A stretch of 64,000 bases of DNA from positions 44,553-108,552 of the forward strand of contig NZ_NTFY01000008.1 of the NCBI RefSeq assembly GCF_002289565.1, written 5' to 3'. The position numbers and the translations under genes were made by a program. This stretch comes from Rhodopirellula sp. SM50 (GTDB lineage Bacteria; Planctomycetota; Planctomycetia; Pirellulales; Pirellulaceae). The notes beneath the pieces are model-generated. The model searched no databases and had not been told where the DNA came from. It was given only the letters and a program-made list of their open reading frames with translations. The stretch's first letter is position 1. Each line of letters begins with the position of its first letter. Shown here piece after piece: positions 61,914-64,000 of this stretch.

Positions 61914-63545
61914 ATGAACAAGACCGCAGCTGATGATTCGTCTGACGAAGACTCCCGCGATGGCGATGCCCGGGAGACCACCGATAATTCGGTTGGCGAT
62001 TGGGCAGCGGGAGACAAAGCGAGCGTCACCGAATCCATGCCGCTGCCACTGTCGACGGCCAGCTTGGTCGGATCGCGACTGGCAGGCTATCTGATTCTCA
62101 GCCGTCTCGGCCGCGGCGGCATGGCCGACGTCTACGCCGCCCGAGACATGGCGCTCGAACGCGATGTCGCGATCAAGGTTTTGCGCCCCGACCTGGCCCG
62201 CGACCGCGACTACATCACGCGTTTCCGGCGCGAAGCCAAGGCGGCCGCCAAGCTGAATCATTCTAACATCGTCCAAATCTACGAAGTCGGTGAAGACGCC
62301 TCGCGTCATTACATCGCCCAAGAGTTGATCTCGGGGCAAAACCTTCGTGAATACCTCGAACGCAACGGGACCGTCGGTCCCGAACAGGCGATCGAGATTC
62401 TCTATGGGGTCGCGTCGGCGCTCGACGCGGCGGCGATCGAGGGCATCACGCACCGCGACATCAAACCCGAGAACATCATGTGGTCCAAGGCGGGGTCGGT
62501 CAAAGTTGCCGACTTTGGACTGGCCCGATTGGGCGACGACGTCGACGGCAGTCGCGCCGACTTGACCCAGGCAGGGCTGACTCTCGGAACGCCACGGTAC
62601 ATGAGCCCGGAACAGGTCCAAGGTCGGCCGGTGGATCCGCGCAGCGACTTGTATTCGTTGGGCGTGACGATGTACCACCTGCTCTCCGGACGCCCTCCGT
62701 TTGAAGCCGATGATCCGCTGGCGCTGGCGTTTGCCCATGTCAACGAAACGCCCAAGCCGCTCGATCGCGTTCGAGGTGACAAAGATGTCCCGGAATGGTT
62801 GATCGCGATCATCGCCAAGCTGCTGCGGAAAGACCCGGCCGAGCGATTTCAATCCCCCGGCGAGTTGCTCGACGCGCTGACCGGTGACGACGCGACCCAA
62901 CGCAGCAACACGCGTCGCTTGGCCGGTGCCGCAACCGCAACGGCCCGTTTGCAACGGGTTGCGGATGAGGAAAAACGAAACCGTGCTCGACGGCGAAAAC
63001 GGATGATCGCACTGAGCCTGGTTCCGATCCTGGCCGTCGGCCTGGGGATCGCCACGGCATCCCAAGTCAAACGCCCCGCCGTGGCGGACCTGTTGCGGCC
63101 CGACCGAGTCCCCCAGCGGGGGTCGATTGAAGAGCAGTACTTGGAAGCCGCCGAGCGAGATGACGTCCAGGGCTGGAAAGCGATTGAAACCTATTTCCCC
63201 CCCGGCGACAGCGCCGTGATGCAGGCGTATGTCAGCAAGGCCAAGTTACAGCTGGCCAGATTGTATCTGGAGCAAGATCGAATCGCCGAGGCCGAAGCCA
63301 CGCTGGTCGAATTGCTGAATAATCCCACCACCGATCGAAAATATCGCCTGATCGCGTTGGCCCGACGGGTCCAGGCGGCCAAACAGACCGGGGACAAATT
63401 ACGCGTCGACGAAGCGAAACGACAACTCAAAGCCGCCTACTCGGACATCAAGTCGTCCAATGCGGCGGCGATTACCCTATTCGAGGCGGTGTTTTCCGGA
63501 CGCGAGCGGCTGGAATTGGGAATCGACCCCGCCCCGAGCGAATAA
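61914..63545 (+). CDS. Membrane-bound Ser/Thr protein kinase with TPR-like tail
   Basis: 543 residues from the ATG at 61914; a GTG at 61857 overlapping the larE stop (GTGA) would add 19. The kinase domain (about 55-325) shows the glycine loop LGRGGMADVY, Lys88 in VAIKVL, HRDIKPENIMW (Asp about 182), DFGLARLG and GTPRYMSPEQ, so it looks active. Residues about 363-383 (RMIALSLVPILAVGLGIATA) are a single membrane helix. The outer C-terminal part has helices suggestive of TPR repeats. It resembles the Hanks-type kinases that are numerous in planctomycetes. It may act with the FHA protein 5 kb away, but that is inference. Confidence 0.9.
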   Translation: MNKTAADDSSDEDSRDGDARETTDNSVGDWAAGDKASVTESMPLPLSTASLVGSRLAGYLILSRLGRGGMADVYAARDMALERDVAIKVLRPDLARDRDYITRFRREAKAAAKLNHSNIVQIYEVGEDASRHYIAQELISGQNLREYLERNGTVGPEQAIEILYGVASALDAAAIEGITHRDIKPENIMWSKAGSVKVADFGLARLGDDVDGSRADLTQAGLTLGTPRYMSPEQVQGRPVDPRSDLYSLGVTMYHLLSGRPPFEADDPLALAFAHVNETPKPLDRVRGDKDVPEWLIAIIAKLLRKDPAERFQSPGELLDALTGDDATQRSNTRRLAGAATATARLQRVADEEKRNRARRRKRMIALSLVPILAVGLGIATASQVKRPAVADLLRPDRVPQRGSIEEQYLEAAERDDVQGWKAIETYFPPGDSAVMQAYVSKAKLQLARLYLEQDRIAEAEATLVELLNNPTTDRKYRLIALARRVQAAKQTGDKLRVDEAKRQLKAAYSDIKSSNAAAITLFEAVFSGRERLELGIDPAPSE

Positions 63546-63630
63546 AATTTCACCCGCGGTTCGATCGAGCTAAACTAGAACGCCTCGCGTTTTGGGGAAC
63601 CCTCCTTACACACCGTTTTTCATTTCAGTC

Positions 63631-63864
63631 ATGCTGTATTTTAGTCTTTGGGCCGTCTTGATGCTGGCCGTGATCGTCGCCGTTCCGGTCGCCGCAAAAA
63701 TGTCGTCCGGCGGGCGCGTTGCGAAGACAGACAACGGCGACGCGGAATTGGAGGAAGATGCGGCAGCCGAAGGCAGTGGCGATGACCACGAAGTGCTCGA
63801 AGATGACTTCGGCGGCGGCGACGTCGAACCGCTCGAAGATGACGCCTTCGAAGAGCTGAAGTGA
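63631..63864 (+). CDS. Small membrane-anchored acidic protein
   Basis: A 77-residue protein from the ATG at 63631; a TTG at 63592 is a weaker alternative. One N-terminal helix (LYFSLWAVLMLAVIVAVPVAA) is followed by a strongly acidic tail (AELEEDAAAEGSGDDHEVLE and DDAFEELK). It follows the kinase by 85 bases and may be on the same transcript. The family is not recognised. Confidence 0.6.
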   Translation: MLYFSLWAVLMLAVIVAVPVAAKMSSGGRVAKTDNGDAELEEDAAAEGSGDDHEVLEDDFGGGDVEPLEDDAFEELK

Positions 63865-63901
63865 GTGCGAGAAAGTAGTGCAGCGTCTATCGGTAGATGT
63901 C

Positions 63902-64000
63902 ATGCGGGCGAGCCATGGACCGTCTGGCAATCCGCTTCCCTCGATCGATCTGATCGAACAGACGATCTCCGGTACCACAGCAATGGATCACACCCACGGA
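63902..64000 (+). CDS. Possible start of a gene cut by the right edge
   Basis: An open frame from the ATG at 63902 (GTG at 63878 also in frame) runs to the window end as MRASHGPSGNPLPSIDLIEQ... No domain can be named from 33 residues. It could equally be a chance frame. Confidence 0.3.
   Translation, partial: MRASHGPSGNPLPSIDLIEQTISGTTAMDHTHG

Noticed and set aside
61770..63065. 431-residue minus-strand frame opposite larE and the kinase
   Set aside because: It is antisense to two genes with intact catalytic motifs and has no family match that I can see.

Overview
The window looks like chromosome from a marine planctomycete of the Pirellulaceae (Rhodopirellula/Stieleria-like). This is inferred from gene content, not from a marker gene. 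The evidence is high GC, many secreted Planctomycetes-type proteins (LEDRR/VLA-type N-terminus with dockerin, PVC-type CxxCH dehydrogenase, sulfatases, sialidase-like and ceramidase-like proteins, ThuA, CehA/McbA hydrolase), and weak or absent Shine-Dalgarno sites at many starts. I saw no rRNA, tRNA, CRISPR array, prophage or insertion sequence.

Layout. Positions 1-6066: the tail of a cut gene, then a sucrose block, with a sucrose-phosphate synthase carrying a HAD domain overlapping an amylosucrase, and a convergent stand-alone sucrose-phosphatase. 6563-12388: a 1,941-residue exoprotein with four 543-bp internal repeats plus SdrD-like, cohesin-like and dockerin modules. 12558-36966: a secreted catabolic region with two sialidase-like proteins, a 1,909-residue ceramidase/LamG/PVC-dehydrogenase/cytochrome fusion, a second ceramidase-like protein, an FAD oxidoreductase, an Nramp-related transporter lacking the usual metal motifs, a CehA/McbA-type hydrolase, an M20 amidohydrolase, two sulfatases and small unknowns. 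37052-42899: metal handling (ZIP transporter, ferritin), stress-type and unknown membrane proteins. 43175-50773: an alpha/beta hydrolase, a six-heme cytochrome next to a sorbosone-dehydrogenase-like protein, and a HI0933-type flavoprotein. 50991-64000: housekeeping-type genes (desaturase, RsmF-like methyltransferase coupled to two membrane proteins, folD, sulfite reductase, FHA protein, ThuA protein) and a coupled methyltransferase-larE-Ser/Thr kinase operon.

The most striking unexplained signal is not a gene. At least five families of dispersed, mostly palindromic repeats fill the spaces between genes. Many lie within about 25 bp of a stop codon, and some overlap the stop codon itself. Two of the large ones share the same inner hairpin module but have different outer arms, as if the parts were exchangeable. 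I found no transposase in the window that would account for them. They could be 3'-end (terminator or stabiliser) elements or miniature mobile elements of REP/BIME type. This is the best candidate here for something undescribed.
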